DNA from: CAYRXM01 sp964428175
Lineage (GTDB): Bacteria; Chloroflexota; Anaerolineae; JAFGEY01
DNA length: 64,000 bases
Direction: 5' to 3'
Assembly (NCBI GenBank): GCA_964428175.1
Contig: CAYRXM010000001.1
Coordinates: 1 to 64,000 of the forward strand
How positions within the stretch are numbered: position 1 is the first letter of the stretch; every line of letters starts with the position of its first letter. Under the pieces are notes generated by a model. It saw nothing but the letters and a program-made list of their open reading frames with translations, made no database searches and was not told where the DNA came from. A program made the position numbers and the translations under genes. Of this stretch, positions 18,003-27,600 are shown one piece after another.

Positions 18003-18836
18003 ATGGCATTAAAGGGAAATCTAAAGGATTTTAGCACAACTCAACTCTTAAACCTGGTTCATCTGGCGCGCAAATCAGGCGTATTGCAAGTGAGTCAAGA
18101 TTCACAGACTGCCGAGCTCTTTTTTCAGGAAGGCAAGATCGTTTTCGCCAACCTGACCGGTTTTGATGGTTTGCTGACCGGAATGCTGGCTCGGACGGGC
18201 AAAATATCTCCGGGACAGGCCAAGGCGATCCAATCGCGCACCAAAGAAAAAGACGACAAGCGCCTGGCTATGATCCTGATCCAGAATGGATACGTCTCCA
18301 AAGAAGATGTGGTGCAAAGCGCGACCCAATACATTCTGGATGTTGTCTACCGCCTCTTTACCTGGACGTTTGGCGAGTTCTTTTTCGAACCAGACAAGCC
18401 GCCGGACAGGAACCGACTGATCGTGCCCATCGATCTGGGCAATGTGATTATGGAAGGCAGTCGCCGCGTTCAAGAATGGGAACGCCTGCAAGACGAGCTG
18501 CCAGACCTCGATATGGCCCTCAAGTTTACTGACCGCCCCGACGCCAAGCTGCGCAACATCAGTTTGAGCGCCGAAGAGTGGAAAGTCATTTCGTATGTCA
18601 AGCCGGCCAACTCGATTCGCCGCATTGCCCAGGCCAACAATATGAACGACTTTCAAATCCGGCGCATTGTCTATGGCATGCTGCAAGCCGGGTTGGTCGA
18701 ATTGGTCAGGCCACCGGGCGCGGTGGTCGAGCAAAAAATCGGTCAGCCGGGTGTGGCTCGTGCTCAACAGATCAGCGCGCCAACCGTCAAACGCGGCATC
18801 GTGAACAAATTGATCTCTCGCATCAAAAGTATGTAG
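18003..18836 (+). CDS. DUF4388 domain protein
   Basis: Protein of 277 aa. Residues about 1-110 match DUF4388, the PatA-like N-terminal module that begins LKGNLKDFSTTQLLNLVHLARKSG in outline and contains a short beta-sandwich (GVLQVS, AELFFQEGKIVFANL). A second part (about 110-180) is helical and acidic. A winged-helix-like segment (about 185-240, WKVISYVKPANSIRRIAQANNM) and a basic tail follow. DUF4388 genes are often linked to MglA/Roadblock-type GTPases and two-component proteins, as here with a GTPase 13 bp downstream. A protein-protein scaffold role is inference. Confidence 0.85.
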   Translation: MALKGNLKDFSTTQLLNLVHLARKSGVLQVSQDSQTAELFFQEGKIVFANLTGFDGLLTGMLARTGKISPGQAKAIQSRTKEKDDKRLAMILIQNGYVSKEDVVQSATQYILDVVYRLFTWTFGEFFFEPDKPPDRNRLIVPIDLGNVIMEGSRRVQEWERLQDELPDLDMALKFTDRPDAKLRNISLSAEEWKVISYVKPANSIRRIAQANNMNDFQIRRIVYGMLQAGLVELVRPPGAVVEQKIGQPGVARAQQISAPTVKRGIVNKLISRIKSM

Positions 18837-18849
18837 ACGGGGGTTAAAG

Positions 18850-19398
18850 ATGCAGACAGTAAAAATGGTTGTCACAGGCCCTTTTAGCGCCGGAAAGACC
18901 CAGTTCATCCGCACGATCAGCGAGATCGATGTGGTATCGACCGAGCGCCGGATCAGCAGCGATTCGGAGAAAACAAGCAAGGAAGAGACCACCGTAGCGA
19001 TGGACTTTGGCCGTATCACGGTTGATGACGAACTGATCCTCTATCTGTTCGGAACGCCCGGTCAGAAGCGCTTTGACTTTATGTGGGAGATCTTGTCTGA
19101 GGGTATGCTAGGGTTTGTGGTCATGGTCGATAGCTCCCGTCCCGAAACCTTCCGGGAGGCCAGGCGCATTCTCGAAGTCTTTCGCGGCTATGCCCCTACG
19201 CCCTACGTGGTCGCTGCCAACAAGCAGGATTCCAAAGACGCCTGGACGCCTGACGATCTGCGTATCGCTCTGAAAATTTCCCAAGACATCAAGGTGCTGC
19301 CTTGTGTGGCCGTCGATAAAGAGTCGGTCAAGAATGTGCTGCTCGAACTGCTTTATTCGATTCTCGAAGAGATGGATGCCGCGGGGATTGAGACCTAG
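18850..19398 (+). CDS. MglA-like small GTPase
   Basis: Small Ras-like GTPase, 182 aa, of the bacterial group that includes MglA and the conservon ATP/GTP-binding proteins. G1 is GPFSAGKTQF near residue 9. G3 is FGTPGQKRF, where the usual DxxGQ Asp is not present and TPGQ is read instead, as in MglA relatives. G4 is NKQD, and a possible G5 lies around PCVAVDKES. No membrane anchor is seen. Such GTPases mark cell poles or switch signalling complexes. The partner GAP (Roadblock domain) is absent from the window; the upstream DUF4388 protein is the obvious candidate partner. Confidence 0.9.
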   Translation: MQTVKMVVTGPFSAGKTQFIRTISEIDVVSTERRISSDSEKTSKEETTVAMDFGRITVDDELILYLFGTPGQKRFDFMWEILSEGMLGFVVMVDSSRPETFREARRILEVFRGYAPTPYVVAANKQDSKDAWTPDDLRIALKISQDIKVLPCVAVDKESVKNVLLELLYSILEEMDAAGIET

Positions 19399-19459
19399 TG
19401 AATTGTCTGATCGAGTTGTCTGGATGTGCAAAGCCTGTTAGTCGCGGGGAGGCCTGGCA

Positions 19460-20269
19460 TTGAGCTCAATCGTCACCAGTGAGGGGATTGTCCATTACGA
19501 GATGGATGGTCGTGGACAGCCGGTGCTGCTTTTGCATGGCTGGATCAACTCCTGGGATGTCTGGCGGGAGGTTATGATCGAAATTGCCGATCAGCACCGC
19601 TTCCGCGTCTATGCGCTGGATTTTTGGGGTTTTGGCGAATCGGCCAAAGAAAGGACACCACCCTTCAAGCTCGACTCGTACATCTCGATGGTTGAGCAGT
19701 TTATGGAAATCATGGGCATTCAAAGTGCGCCCATCATCGGCCACTCGATGGGGGGCACCGTTTCTTTGCGTCTTACCTTGCAACATCCCGAACGTGTGAG
19801 CAAGGTCGCTATTGTCGGGTCGCCCATCATCGGCACATCGCTGCACGTCTTTTTGCAGCTCGCCGGTATCGGCTGGGTTGCCGGCACCTTGTTTCGTCTG
19901 CCCTTTATGCTCAAATTCGTCGTTTGGATGATGCTGTCGCGCGACTCGAAAAAAGTGCAGCACATGATTTTCAGAGACGTTTCCAAGACCAGCACGGAAT
20001 CCTTTTTCAAGAGCATCGGCGATTTGCGCAACACCGATCTGCGCGGCCGCATCGGGCAGATCAGTGTGCCCACATTGGGTATCTTTGGGGCGCATGACAA
20101 CATTGTCAATCCAAACCAGTCCAAAGAACTGATCAAGGGCGTGCCGCACGCGCAAATCGAGATGATGAATTATTCGCGGCATTTCCCAATGCTCGATGAG
20201 CCGGAATTGTTCAGGCAAAAGATTTTGGCGTTTTTATTGGATGATGCCCTGAACCGGGTTGAGGAATAG
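19460..20269 (+). CDS. Alpha/beta hydrolase (catalytic triad intact)
   Basis: Alpha/beta-hydrolase-fold protein, 269 aa, starting at a TTG preceded by GGGGAGG. The oxyanion-hole motif is HGWINS, the nucleophile elbow GHSMGG has Ser96, the acid lies in FGAHDN, and the general base in SRHFPML. The cap region (about 130-200) is helical and hydrophobic. It resembles esterases and RsbQ-like or haloperoxidase-type proteins. A paralogue lacking the nucleophile sits at 39272-40060. Neighbouring acyl-ACP-reductase and V4R genes make a lipid-derived substrate plausible, but that is inference. Confidence 0.88.
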   Translation: MSSIVTSEGIVHYEMDGRGQPVLLLHGWINSWDVWREVMIEIADQHRFRVYALDFWGFGESAKERTPPFKLDSYISMVEQFMEIMGIQSAPIIGHSMGGTVSLRLTLQHPERVSKVAIVGSPIIGTSLHVFLQLAGIGWVAGTLFRLPFMLKFVVWMMLSRDSKKVQHMIFRDVSKTSTESFFKSIGDLRNTDLRGRIGQISVPTLGIFGAHDNIVNPNQSKELIKGVPHAQIEMMNYSRHFPMLDEPELFRQKILAFLLDDALNRVEE

Positions 20270-20273
20270 TGCG

Positions 20274-20927
20274 GTGAATAACGAGTCGGCGGAACGGACG
20301 TCCGAAAAGAAAGAGATGTTTTTTTGGCCCAACAAGATGGGACGCATGTTTCTGCTTGCCCTCGAAGATGTGATGGGCCGCAACGGCGTCAATGCGACGT
20401 TGAACCTGGCCGGGCTGGGCTATCTGGTCAACAACTATCCGTCCAATGATTTGGAGCTGGGCTTTAAATTCGAAGAGCTGAGCGCAATTATGCAAGCGCT
20501 CGAAGATATGTATGGCCCACGCGGAGGGCGCGGGCTGGCCGTTCGCGCCGGGCGGGCCGGGTTCAAATACGCGCTCAAGGACTTTGGCTCGCTGCTGGGA
20601 ATGGCCGATCTGGCTTTTCGCTTGCTGCCGCTGGGAATGAAGCTCAAGATCGGCCTCAATGCCATGGCCGATACGTTCAACAATTTCACCGATCAACGTG
20701 TCCGCATTCAGGAAGAGCTGGACCGTTTCATCTATATTATTGACCGCTGCCCGGTTTGCTGGGGACGGCAGTCCAAAACGCCGTGCTGTCACGCCGCGCT
20801 CGGGCTGCTGCAAGAGACGCTGTCCTGGATCAGCAGCGGCAAGGATTTCAACATTCAGGAAGTCTCGTGCATCGCTGCCGGTGACGAGGCATGTACGTTT
20901 GAGATCAATAAACGGCCTTTTAACTGA
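20274..20927 (+). CDS. V4R-domain protein
   Basis: Protein of 217 aa. The GTG at 20274 is preferred over an in-frame TTG at 20259 because GAGGA lies at the right distance. The C-terminal half (about 120-215) fits the V4R (4-vinyl-reductase) domain: a cysteine-bearing segment CPVCWGRQSKTPCCHA and a final EVSCIAAGDEACTFEI. V4R domains bind small hydrophobic ligands or tetrapyrrole intermediates in regulators and enzymes. The N-terminal 100 residues are helical and basic. With no output domain attached, it could be a sensor subunit or carrier for a lipophilic molecule made by the operon. Confidence 0.8.
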   Translation: MNNESAERTSEKKEMFFWPNKMGRMFLLALEDVMGRNGVNATLNLAGLGYLVNNYPSNDLELGFKFEELSAIMQALEDMYGPRGGRGLAVRAGRAGFKYALKDFGSLLGMADLAFRLLPLGMKLKIGLNAMADTFNNFTDQRVRIQEELDRFIYIIDRCPVCWGRQSKTPCCHAALGLLQETLSWISSGKDFNIQEVSCIAAGDEACTFEINKRPFN

Positions 20928-20979
20928 ATTGCACTGGTCTTTTTCAACCTGATCTGGTTCAGGTGAAGGTTTGGGATAC

Positions 20980-22242
20980 ATGAGGCGAGTCGCCCTTTTA
21001 GACAATCGACCCGTATTTCCTTTTAACGAACCGGCGCGCGAACTGCGGGTGTTGAACAAACCGCTCAAGGTACACCAACGCGATGTGCTGGTCAAGTATT
21101 GCGACTCGATGATCGAGTACGAGAGCCTGGATTATGCGCGGCGCGGCGACCGTGCCGAGATGATCGTATATCGCGACAACCTGTTTTTCGATCAGGCGTT
21201 CATCGATGCGTTTGTCCAGGAAGCGCGAAGACGCCGCCGGCCATGTCGCGTGGCTTTTGCGCTGACCGATCAGGCGATTGCCAAGCATGCCATCTATCTG
21301 CAAGACGGGATTGTGCGCCAGGACGACCTTTACGTGGCCGACCTGTGGTATTTTCCCAACGGCATCGAGAGCAAGGCCGAACCTTTGGTGATCGACACCG
21401 GGGCGCGCGAAATCGGCTATTATCACGTGCCCACCTACATGGCCAGCGACCGGGGTGAGATTGTCTATCACGTGCCGGTGCGGGCATTCTTGTCGATCGA
21501 GCACTGGATGCACGTCTTTATGGCCAACACGCCCTTTGGCATCTTTGCCGAGGGGGCGCGGTTTGAAGTCAAAGCGCACAAGGTATCGACCCGGCTGCGT
21601 GTGCTGCTGCAAGGAATGTGGGAGCGCAAGCAGGTGCTCAGTTCTTCCCAGGTGGTTTTTGTGGGCAAGAACACGCACATCAACCCGGATGCGGTGATCC
21701 AGGGACCGGCCTATATTGGCGACAACTGTTACATTGGCCCAGGCGTGGTGATCGAAAACTGTGTCATTGGCAACAATGTCACCCTCGATCAGGGCGTCCA
21801 GGCGATGCTCAGTGTGATCAGCGACAACTGCTACCTGCCCTTCCGGGCGGCATTGTTCATGACCACGCTGATGGAACGATGCATCGTCGCACAAAATGCG
21901 TGCCTGCAAATGTGCGTGCTGGGCCGCAACACCTTTGTCGGTGCAGGAACGACCTTTACCGATTTCAACCTTGTGCCCAAGCCCATGATGGCCATTCGCA
22001 ACGGCAAGCTGGAGTCAACCGGGCTGGAAATTATCGGCGGCTGCGTGGGACACAACTGCCGCATCGGCGCGGGGCTGGTCATCTATCCGGCGCGGGCAAT
22101 CGAGTCGGATACGATTTTAGCCCGCACCGAAGAACGCAGCATCGTCGCCAAAAATGTGCTCTATGAAGAGAGCGATCATCACAAAATGGGCAAAAGTGCT
22201 GCTTTGCACCGGCCCATGTATCATACCGATTCGCAACACTAG
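20980..22242 (+). CDS. Left-handed beta-helix (hexapeptide-repeat) protein
   Basis: Protein of 420 aa from the ATG at 20980 (GAAGG upstream). Residues about 1-225 form an alpha/beta region I do not recognise, with a DVLVKYCDSMIEYESLDYARRGDRA-type conserved-looking start (quoted in outline). Residues about 230-370 contain hexapeptide repeats typical of a left-handed parallel beta-helix (INPDAVIQG, YIGDNCYIGPGVVIEN, VIGNNVTLDQG, VLGRNTFVGAGTTF), like the C-terminal part of GlmU or sugar-1-P nucleotidyltransferases. No nucleotidyltransferase signature is seen at the N-terminus. An acyl- or acetyltransferase role acting on an acyl donor made nearby is possible but unproven. Confidence 0.78.
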   Translation: MRRVALLDNRPVFPFNEPARELRVLNKPLKVHQRDVLVKYCDSMIEYESLDYARRGDRAEMIVYRDNLFFDQAFIDAFVQEARRRRRPCRVAFALTDQAIAKHAIYLQDGIVRQDDLYVADLWYFPNGIESKAEPLVIDTGAREIGYYHVPTYMASDRGEIVYHVPVRAFLSIEHWMHVFMANTPFGIFAEGARFEVKAHKVSTRLRVLLQGMWERKQVLSSSQVVFVGKNTHINPDAVIQGPAYIGDNCYIGPGVVIENCVIGNNVTLDQGVQAMLSVISDNCYLPFRAALFMTTLMERCIVAQNACLQMCVLGRNTFVGAGTTFTDFNLVPKPMMAIRNGKLESTGLEIIGGCVGHNCRIGAGLVIYPARAIESDTILARTEERSIVAKNVLYEESDHHKMGKSAALHRPMYHTDSQH

Positions 22243-22291
22243 ACTGCCCTGATCTCAAAATCAGGACTCTGAACTCGGGGGGATCAGGGGG

Positions 22292-23374
22292 TTGGATAAT
22301 TTCGCCTTTGTCATTCATCCGATCGATCCAAAGCGCGATGTAGAACGAAAATTTCCGTTGTTGGGGCGCTATTTACCAGTTCCATTGATCCATTTTCTTT
22401 CTCGATTCTTTCCGCCCCTTTACATTTCGCATATTACGGGTGTGCGCTCGATCCTCGAGCGGGAGGTCGAAGGCTGGTTTGTGGCCTGCCCGTTTACACC
22501 CGACCGGATGGTCACTCTGCCGGAGCAGGTTGTCTACCGCAAGGTGGTGCGCACGGGCGAGTTGGCCGCCAGGCTCGGCGCCAAGATTCTCGGTTTGGGC
22601 GCGTTTACCTCGGTTATCGGCGACGCCGGCATCACCATCGCCAGCCGGCTGGACATTCCGGTGACAACCGGCAACAGCTACACGGTTGCCGTGGCGGCCC
22701 AGGCCGCCCGCGAAGCAGCGCGGCAGATGGAGATCGATCTGCACCGGGCGACGGTGGCCGTGGTCGGTGCGACCGGGGCGGTGGGCAGTGTGAGCAGCCA
22801 ACTGCTGGCCCGCGAGTGCGGCCGGATCATCCTCATCGGACGGCAAACTGCACGCCTGGAAGAGGTCAAGTCCAGGATCGAAGCGCGGCGCGGCGCACCA
22901 GCCATCTTGTCGAGCGACATTGCTGCGGTGGGCGAGGCCGACCTTGTGATCGCGGTGACCAGTTCGCTGGATGCGGTCATCGAGCCGCAGCACCTGCGCC
23001 CGGGCGCGGTGGTGCTCGACGTGGCCCGGCCCAGAGACGTGTCCAGGCGGGTGGTTGAGGAGCGCGACGACGTGCTGGTCATCGAAGGCGGAATGGTCAA
23101 GGCGCCCGGTCCGGCGCTGGACTTTGGTTTCAATTTTGGCTTTCCGCCGCGAATGGCTTTTGCCTGTATGGCCGAGGTGATGATCCTGGCCCTGGAAGGC
23201 CGCTATGAGAATTACACCCTGGGGCGCGACATCAGCATCGAGCAGGTGGAAGAGATCGAAGCTCTGGGGGCCAAACATGGCTTTGAATTGGGCGGATTCC
23301 GGTGCTTTGAGCGGGCAGTCACGGAAGAGGATATCGAGCGGGTAAGACGGGCGGCTCGTGCATCTGCTCGATGA
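22292..23374 (+). CDS. Acyl-ACP reductase (cyanobacterial AAR-like)
   Basis: Protein of 360 aa closely resembling cyanobacterial long-chain acyl-[acyl carrier protein] reductase, which makes fatty aldehydes from acyl-ACP with NADPH. Matching landmarks from memory of that family: VTTGNSYT (TTGNTHT in cyanobacteria), ATVAVVGATGAVGS (NADPH-binding P-loop), the IEGGMVK segment, and FACMAEVMILALEG, which places Cys292 at the position of the catalytic cysteine (about 294 in cyanobacteria). ISIEQVEEIEALGAKHGF also matches. The TTG start is preceded by a purine-rich stretch. No aldehyde-deformylating oxygenase is in the window, so the aldehyde's fate is open. Automatic tools may label it shikimate/quinate dehydrogenase-like. 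Confidence 0.8.
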   Translation: MDNFAFVIHPIDPKRDVERKFPLLGRYLPVPLIHFLSRFFPPLYISHITGVRSILEREVEGWFVACPFTPDRMVTLPEQVVYRKVVRTGELAARLGAKILGLGAFTSVIGDAGITIASRLDIPVTTGNSYTVAVAAQAAREAARQMEIDLHRATVAVVGATGAVGSVSSQLLARECGRIILIGRQTARLEEVKSRIEARRGAPAILSSDIAAVGEADLVIAVTSSLDAVIEPQHLRPGAVVLDVARPRDVSRRVVEERDDVLVIEGGMVKAPGPALDFGFNFGFPPRMAFACMAEVMILALEGRYENYTLGRDISIEQVEEIEALGAKHGFELGGFRCFERAVTEEDIERVRRAARASAR

Positions 23375-23418
23375 CAGACCCGGCATTCGCGCCAACCCGA
23401 CTGGTCGTAAAGGAAGGG

Positions 23419-23456
23419 GGGGAAGGGAACGCGTTGCGTGCTTCCCTTCCCCTTTT
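23419..23456 (+). terminator. Terminator closing the acyl-ACP-reductase operon
   Basis: Stem GGGGAAGGGAA (23419-23429) with TTCCCTTCCCC (23442-23452), 12-nt loop, then TTTT. Confidence 0.85.
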
Positions 23457-23465
23457 CGCACTATA

Positions 23466-23474
23466 TGATATAAT
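23466..23474 (+). promoter_or_regulatory. Extended -10 promoter of the sensor-kinase locus
   Basis: TGA-TATAAT (TATAAT at 23469-23474), 13 nt after the preceding terminator and about 67 nt before the next start codon. No clear -35 box; the upstream sequence is the terminator stem. Confidence 0.55.
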
Positions 23475-23540
23475 ATACTTGTTCGATCATAGAGTTTGAC
23501 ACAGCCGAGTACTTGCCACAGTACGAAAGCAAAGGAGACG

Positions 23541-24443
23541 ATGATGAGCAAAGGGAGAATCCTGGTTGTAGAGGATGATTTTGACATCTCGAATTTGCTG
23601 CGCATCTTTTTCGACTCGCAGGGATACGAGGTCGTCGTCGCGCCCAAGGGCAACGACGCGCTCGAACTGTGCCGCCGCAACCTGCCCAACATCGTGGTGC
23701 TGGACATTCAGCTTCCCGATATCGACGGGTATGAAGTCTGCCGGCGGCTGCGCGGCAATTTGAGAACCAGTCACATCCCCATCCTCTTTCTCACCCAACG
23801 CGATGAACGCAGCGACAAGATCGCCGGGCTGGAGCTTGGTGCAGACGACTATATTACCAAGCCGTTCGACATCGAAGAACTCAAGCTGCGCGTCCAGAAT
23901 GCGATCAAGCGCGCCAAGTGGGAAAACCTCACCAGCCCGACGACCGGTCTGCCCAGCGGCAAGTTGATCGAAGAGCAGCTTCGTACTTTGATGCGCCGCC
24001 GCGATTGGGCCATTCTGTACGTCGGCATCAATTATATCGAGGGGTTCAACGAGGCGTATGGCTTTGTCGCCGGCGACGATGTCTTTCGCTTCACGGCCAT
24101 GATCCTCGGCGATGGCGTCGACGATCGTGGCACGACCAACGATTTCATCGGGCACATCAGCGCCGACGACTTTATGATCGTCACCGACAAGGAACATGCC
24201 GGCTCGATCCGAGATTATGTCATCGAGCGGTTCAAAAACGAGGTGGGGACGTTTTATTCGTTCCGCGACCGCGAGCGGGGTTACATCCAGCTCAAGGACA
24301 GCTCGGGCGGAGAACGACACGAGCCGTTGATGAGCCTGGCAGTTGGCCTGGTAACGGCCGAAACAGCCGATTTTGCGGACATTCGCGAGATCACCGAAAT
24401 CGCCGCGTCGGAGCGGCGCAAAGCGGCGGCAACTACCGGGTGA
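23541..24443 (+). CDS. Response regulator with degenerate GGDEF domain
   Basis: Protein of 300 aa (AAAGGAG 4 nt before the ATG). The receiver domain (about 5-125) has acidic residues VVEDDFD, phospho-acceptor Asp55 in VLDIQLPD, Thr in FLTQRD and Lys in ITKPFD. The second half (about 130-295) is a GGDEF-type fold beginning SPTTGLPSGK. The active-site loop at 207-211 reads SADDF in place of GG(D/E)EF, so diguanylate cyclase activity is unlikely. It may bind GTP or c-di-GMP or serve only as an interaction module. It opens the kinase locus and is the most likely phosphorylation target of the adjacent hybrid kinases. Confidence 0.88.
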   Translation: MMSKGRILVVEDDFDISNLLRIFFDSQGYEVVVAPKGNDALELCRRNLPNIVVLDIQLPDIDGYEVCRRLRGNLRTSHIPILFLTQRDERSDKIAGLELGADDYITKPFDIEELKLRVQNAIKRAKWENLTSPTTGLPSGKLIEEQLRTLMRRRDWAILYVGINYIEGFNEAYGFVAGDDVFRFTAMILGDGVDDRGTTNDFIGHISADDFMIVTDKEHAGSIRDYVIERFKNEVGTFYSFRDRERGYIQLKDSSGGERHEPLMSLAVGLVTAETADFADIREITEIAASERRKAAATTG

Positions 24444-24609
24444 TGTCGGCGGGCGTACTGTTGTGGCAAGCATATCGCTTTTGCTTGAGGTGAAAAGGAG
24501 GCAAGCCGGGTTCGTTTTGGGGGCGCTTGATAGGGCCTATCCTCCAGGTTTGTTTTTCAACCGAGTTTGAATCGTCTCGGACCAGATCGAGCAAGTTGAG
24601 GAATTTGTT

Positions 24610-27600
24610 GTGAGTTTGTGGCCAGCTAGGGAGTCAAATAACCGAGGACGTTCCTCCCAGATGCTCATTTTATCTGCGGTTTTGTGGATTGCGACGACGG
24701 TTGGCCTGTACTTTGTTGTAGGACGAGGGGGGAGCGTCTGGCAATGGGCACCCACAATCGCTTTGGGCTATCTGGTCGCAATCGGAGCGGCCGCTTTGGT
24801 GGGGAACATGGTCGGCGCGTTGATCGCCGCAGCGGTCAGCGCGGCCGCTTTGGTTGGCGCTGCCGGGTGGCTGTGGGCGCAGTCTGCCGCGGTGGGCCTG
24901 ATGGTCGGCCTGACCGCCTATGCGGCGGTGCTGCCGCCGCTGGCTTACCTGATCATAAAGTGGTTTAACCGGCTGCGTTTTACCGATGCACATTACCAAC
25001 AGACGATGACAGCGCTGGATCAGCGCATCCGGGAACTGGCGGCCATTCAAGAGATCGACAGTGTCCTGGGGACGACACTCGATCCACAGCACGTGCTCGA
25101 TCTCATCCTGGAACATGCCATCCAATCCATCAGCGCGACGGTGGGCGTGATCGGCACGCTCACGCCGGACAACCAATATCTAATCATGCGCGCTTCGGTA
25201 GGCCTCGATCCTGACCAGGAAGAAGCCCTATTGTCCGCGCCGTGGCCGGTGACGCAGGGGGTTATGGGCCGTGCAATCAGCCGCAATGAGACGGTGCTGG
25301 TCTCGAACGTGGCTCTGGATTCCGATTATGTGACTATTGTCCCGGCCGTGCGCTCAGAATTGGCCGTGCCGCTCAAGACCCAGAACCACCTCATCGGCAT
25401 TCTGGACCTGGAAAGTACCCAAGAGAACGCCTTTGACGCACACGCCGTCCAGTTTGTGCAGCATCTGGCCGAACACGCGGCATTGGCGCTGGAAAAAGCC
25501 GAGATTCACGCCATCAGCGAGGATCGCGGCAAAGAAGCGCAAGAACTGTACGACATTTCCATCCTGATCAGTTCGACGCTCGACCTGGACGAGCTGCTGG
25601 AAAAGGTGGTCACCCGCTCGGCCGAGTTTTTGGGCGCCGAGCAGGGCGTCATCTTGATCCTCGACCCGGTCAACCAGGTTCTGGTGCCGCATCCGACCGG
25701 TACCTGCGGTGTTGCCCCGGCGGCGGCGCACATTCGCATTCCCATCGACGAGCAGGTCCGTTCCGGCCCACTGTTCCGCGGCCGGACGTTTACGTCCGAC
25801 GATGCAATGCGCGACTCGCGGGTTTTGAGCGCCTATCGCCCGATGGTGGATGCACTCGAGATCCGTACCTGGCTGGCCCTGCCGCTCCGCCTGGGAGACC
25901 GCTATGTAGGTGAAATTCACCTGTGCAACAAACAGCGGGGGCGGTTTACCGACAATGATGTACGCTTGATGAAGACGATTGCCGCGCACTCGACGGTCGC
26001 CATCGTCAACGCGCAGATTTACCAGTTCACCGACCGCCAGTTGCGCACGCGCGTCGACGAGCTAACGGCGATGCAGCGCATCAGCAGCCAGTTGAACGCC
26101 ACGCTCGACCCGGATCAGGTTCTGGACGTGGTCATCGGCGAGGCGTTTGCCATCACCGGGGCGACGCACGGCTATATTGCTTTGGTGCAAGAGTGGACCG
26201 GCGAATTCTGGCCGATTGTCCAGCGCGGTTACAGCGAGTCGGAATACGAAATGCTCAAGACTGCCTGGGCTGGTCGCGGTCAGGATTTTGCCGAGGCCAT
26301 CGTGCAGGCCAAGTGCGCCGAGATTGTGATCGATGCTCAGCGTGAAGGCCGCCAGTTGTGTGCGGTTCGGCCCTCACGTTCGGCGCTGATTGTGCCTATT
26401 TTTTACGAAGACCGGGTTGTGGGTTGGATTCACCTGCTGCACGCCGAGCCGGCTGCGTTCGACCAGGCCCACCAGTCGTTCGTCGAATCGTTGGCTGCAC
26501 AGGCCACCCTGGCCATTCGCAACGCGCGTTTGTACCAGGTTCAGGTCAAACAGCGCGATCTGTACCTCAAGCGCGCCGAGCAAATTGGCCGCCTGTCGTC
26601 TATCGGCAATGCTTTCCGGCTGGAAAAGCCGCTTTACGAGTTGATGCGTATGACCGCAGAGGCGATCAGCGAAGGTGTCGGGTTCAAAGCCGTCCTGATC
26701 AGCCTCGTCGATGGGGAGCCGCCGGCCCTGAGCCGCCTTGCGGCAGTCGGCATCCCCGATTCGCTCTTTGACAAAATGAAACAGGTTCGCGTACCTCTGG
26801 AAACCGTCCGGGCAGTGATGCGCGACGAGTTTTTGCTCGGCCAATCTTACTATATTCCGCATCAGCGCAAGGCGGTGTGGAAGAATGTGCTAGACGTATA
26901 CACCTTGAGCGAGTCCGAGCCGGAGCAGGGGTGGCATCCCGAAGATGTGCTCATCGTGCCGATGTATGGCATTGGGCAGCGCATTTTGGGCATCATCTCG
27001 GTCGATCAGCCGCTGGATAACCGCGTGCCCGACCTGTCGGTGGTCGAAACGCTGCAAGTCTTTGCGCAGCAGGCCGCAACCGCCGTCGAAAACGCCTGGC
27101 TGTACCAGGACTTGCAGCGCCGGGTGGAAAACCTGGCCCTGCTCAACCAGTTCGGGCAGGCTATCGCTTCTGGGTTGGAACCGCAAACCATTGTGCAAGA
27201 AGTGGTCTCGGCGGCGGTCGAGTTGGTTCACTGCGAGTGCGGCGCGCTGTGTCTCTGGGATGCAGCGACCGATCAGATGATCGTATCTGCGGCCAGCGGG
27301 TTTGCCGCCCCCACTGAGGCGGTTCTACCAGACCTGCTGAACGAGACGCTCAAGCCGCTGGTCATTCATCAGGGCAACGCGGTGCTCATCGCCGACGCGA
27401 GTAGCGACGCCCGTGTCAGTCGCCTGTCGCTCGATCCGTTCAATTTGCGCTCCATCGCTGCCGTGCCCATGGCCGAGGGAAAAGCAGCCGGCGGCATGCT
27501 GGTGATGGCCTCGTCGTCACTGGCAGCATTCAGCCGCACCGATCAGGTGCTCCTGTCCACCCTCGCCGATCAGGCGTCGGTGGCCATCCAGAATGCGCGC

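Noticed and set aside
24444..24609. Possible terminator or promoter between the receiver-GGDEF and giant kinase genes
   Set aside because: Only a short palindrome (GATAGGGCCTATC) is present, with no T tract and no credible promoter, so I treat the genes as one transcription unit.
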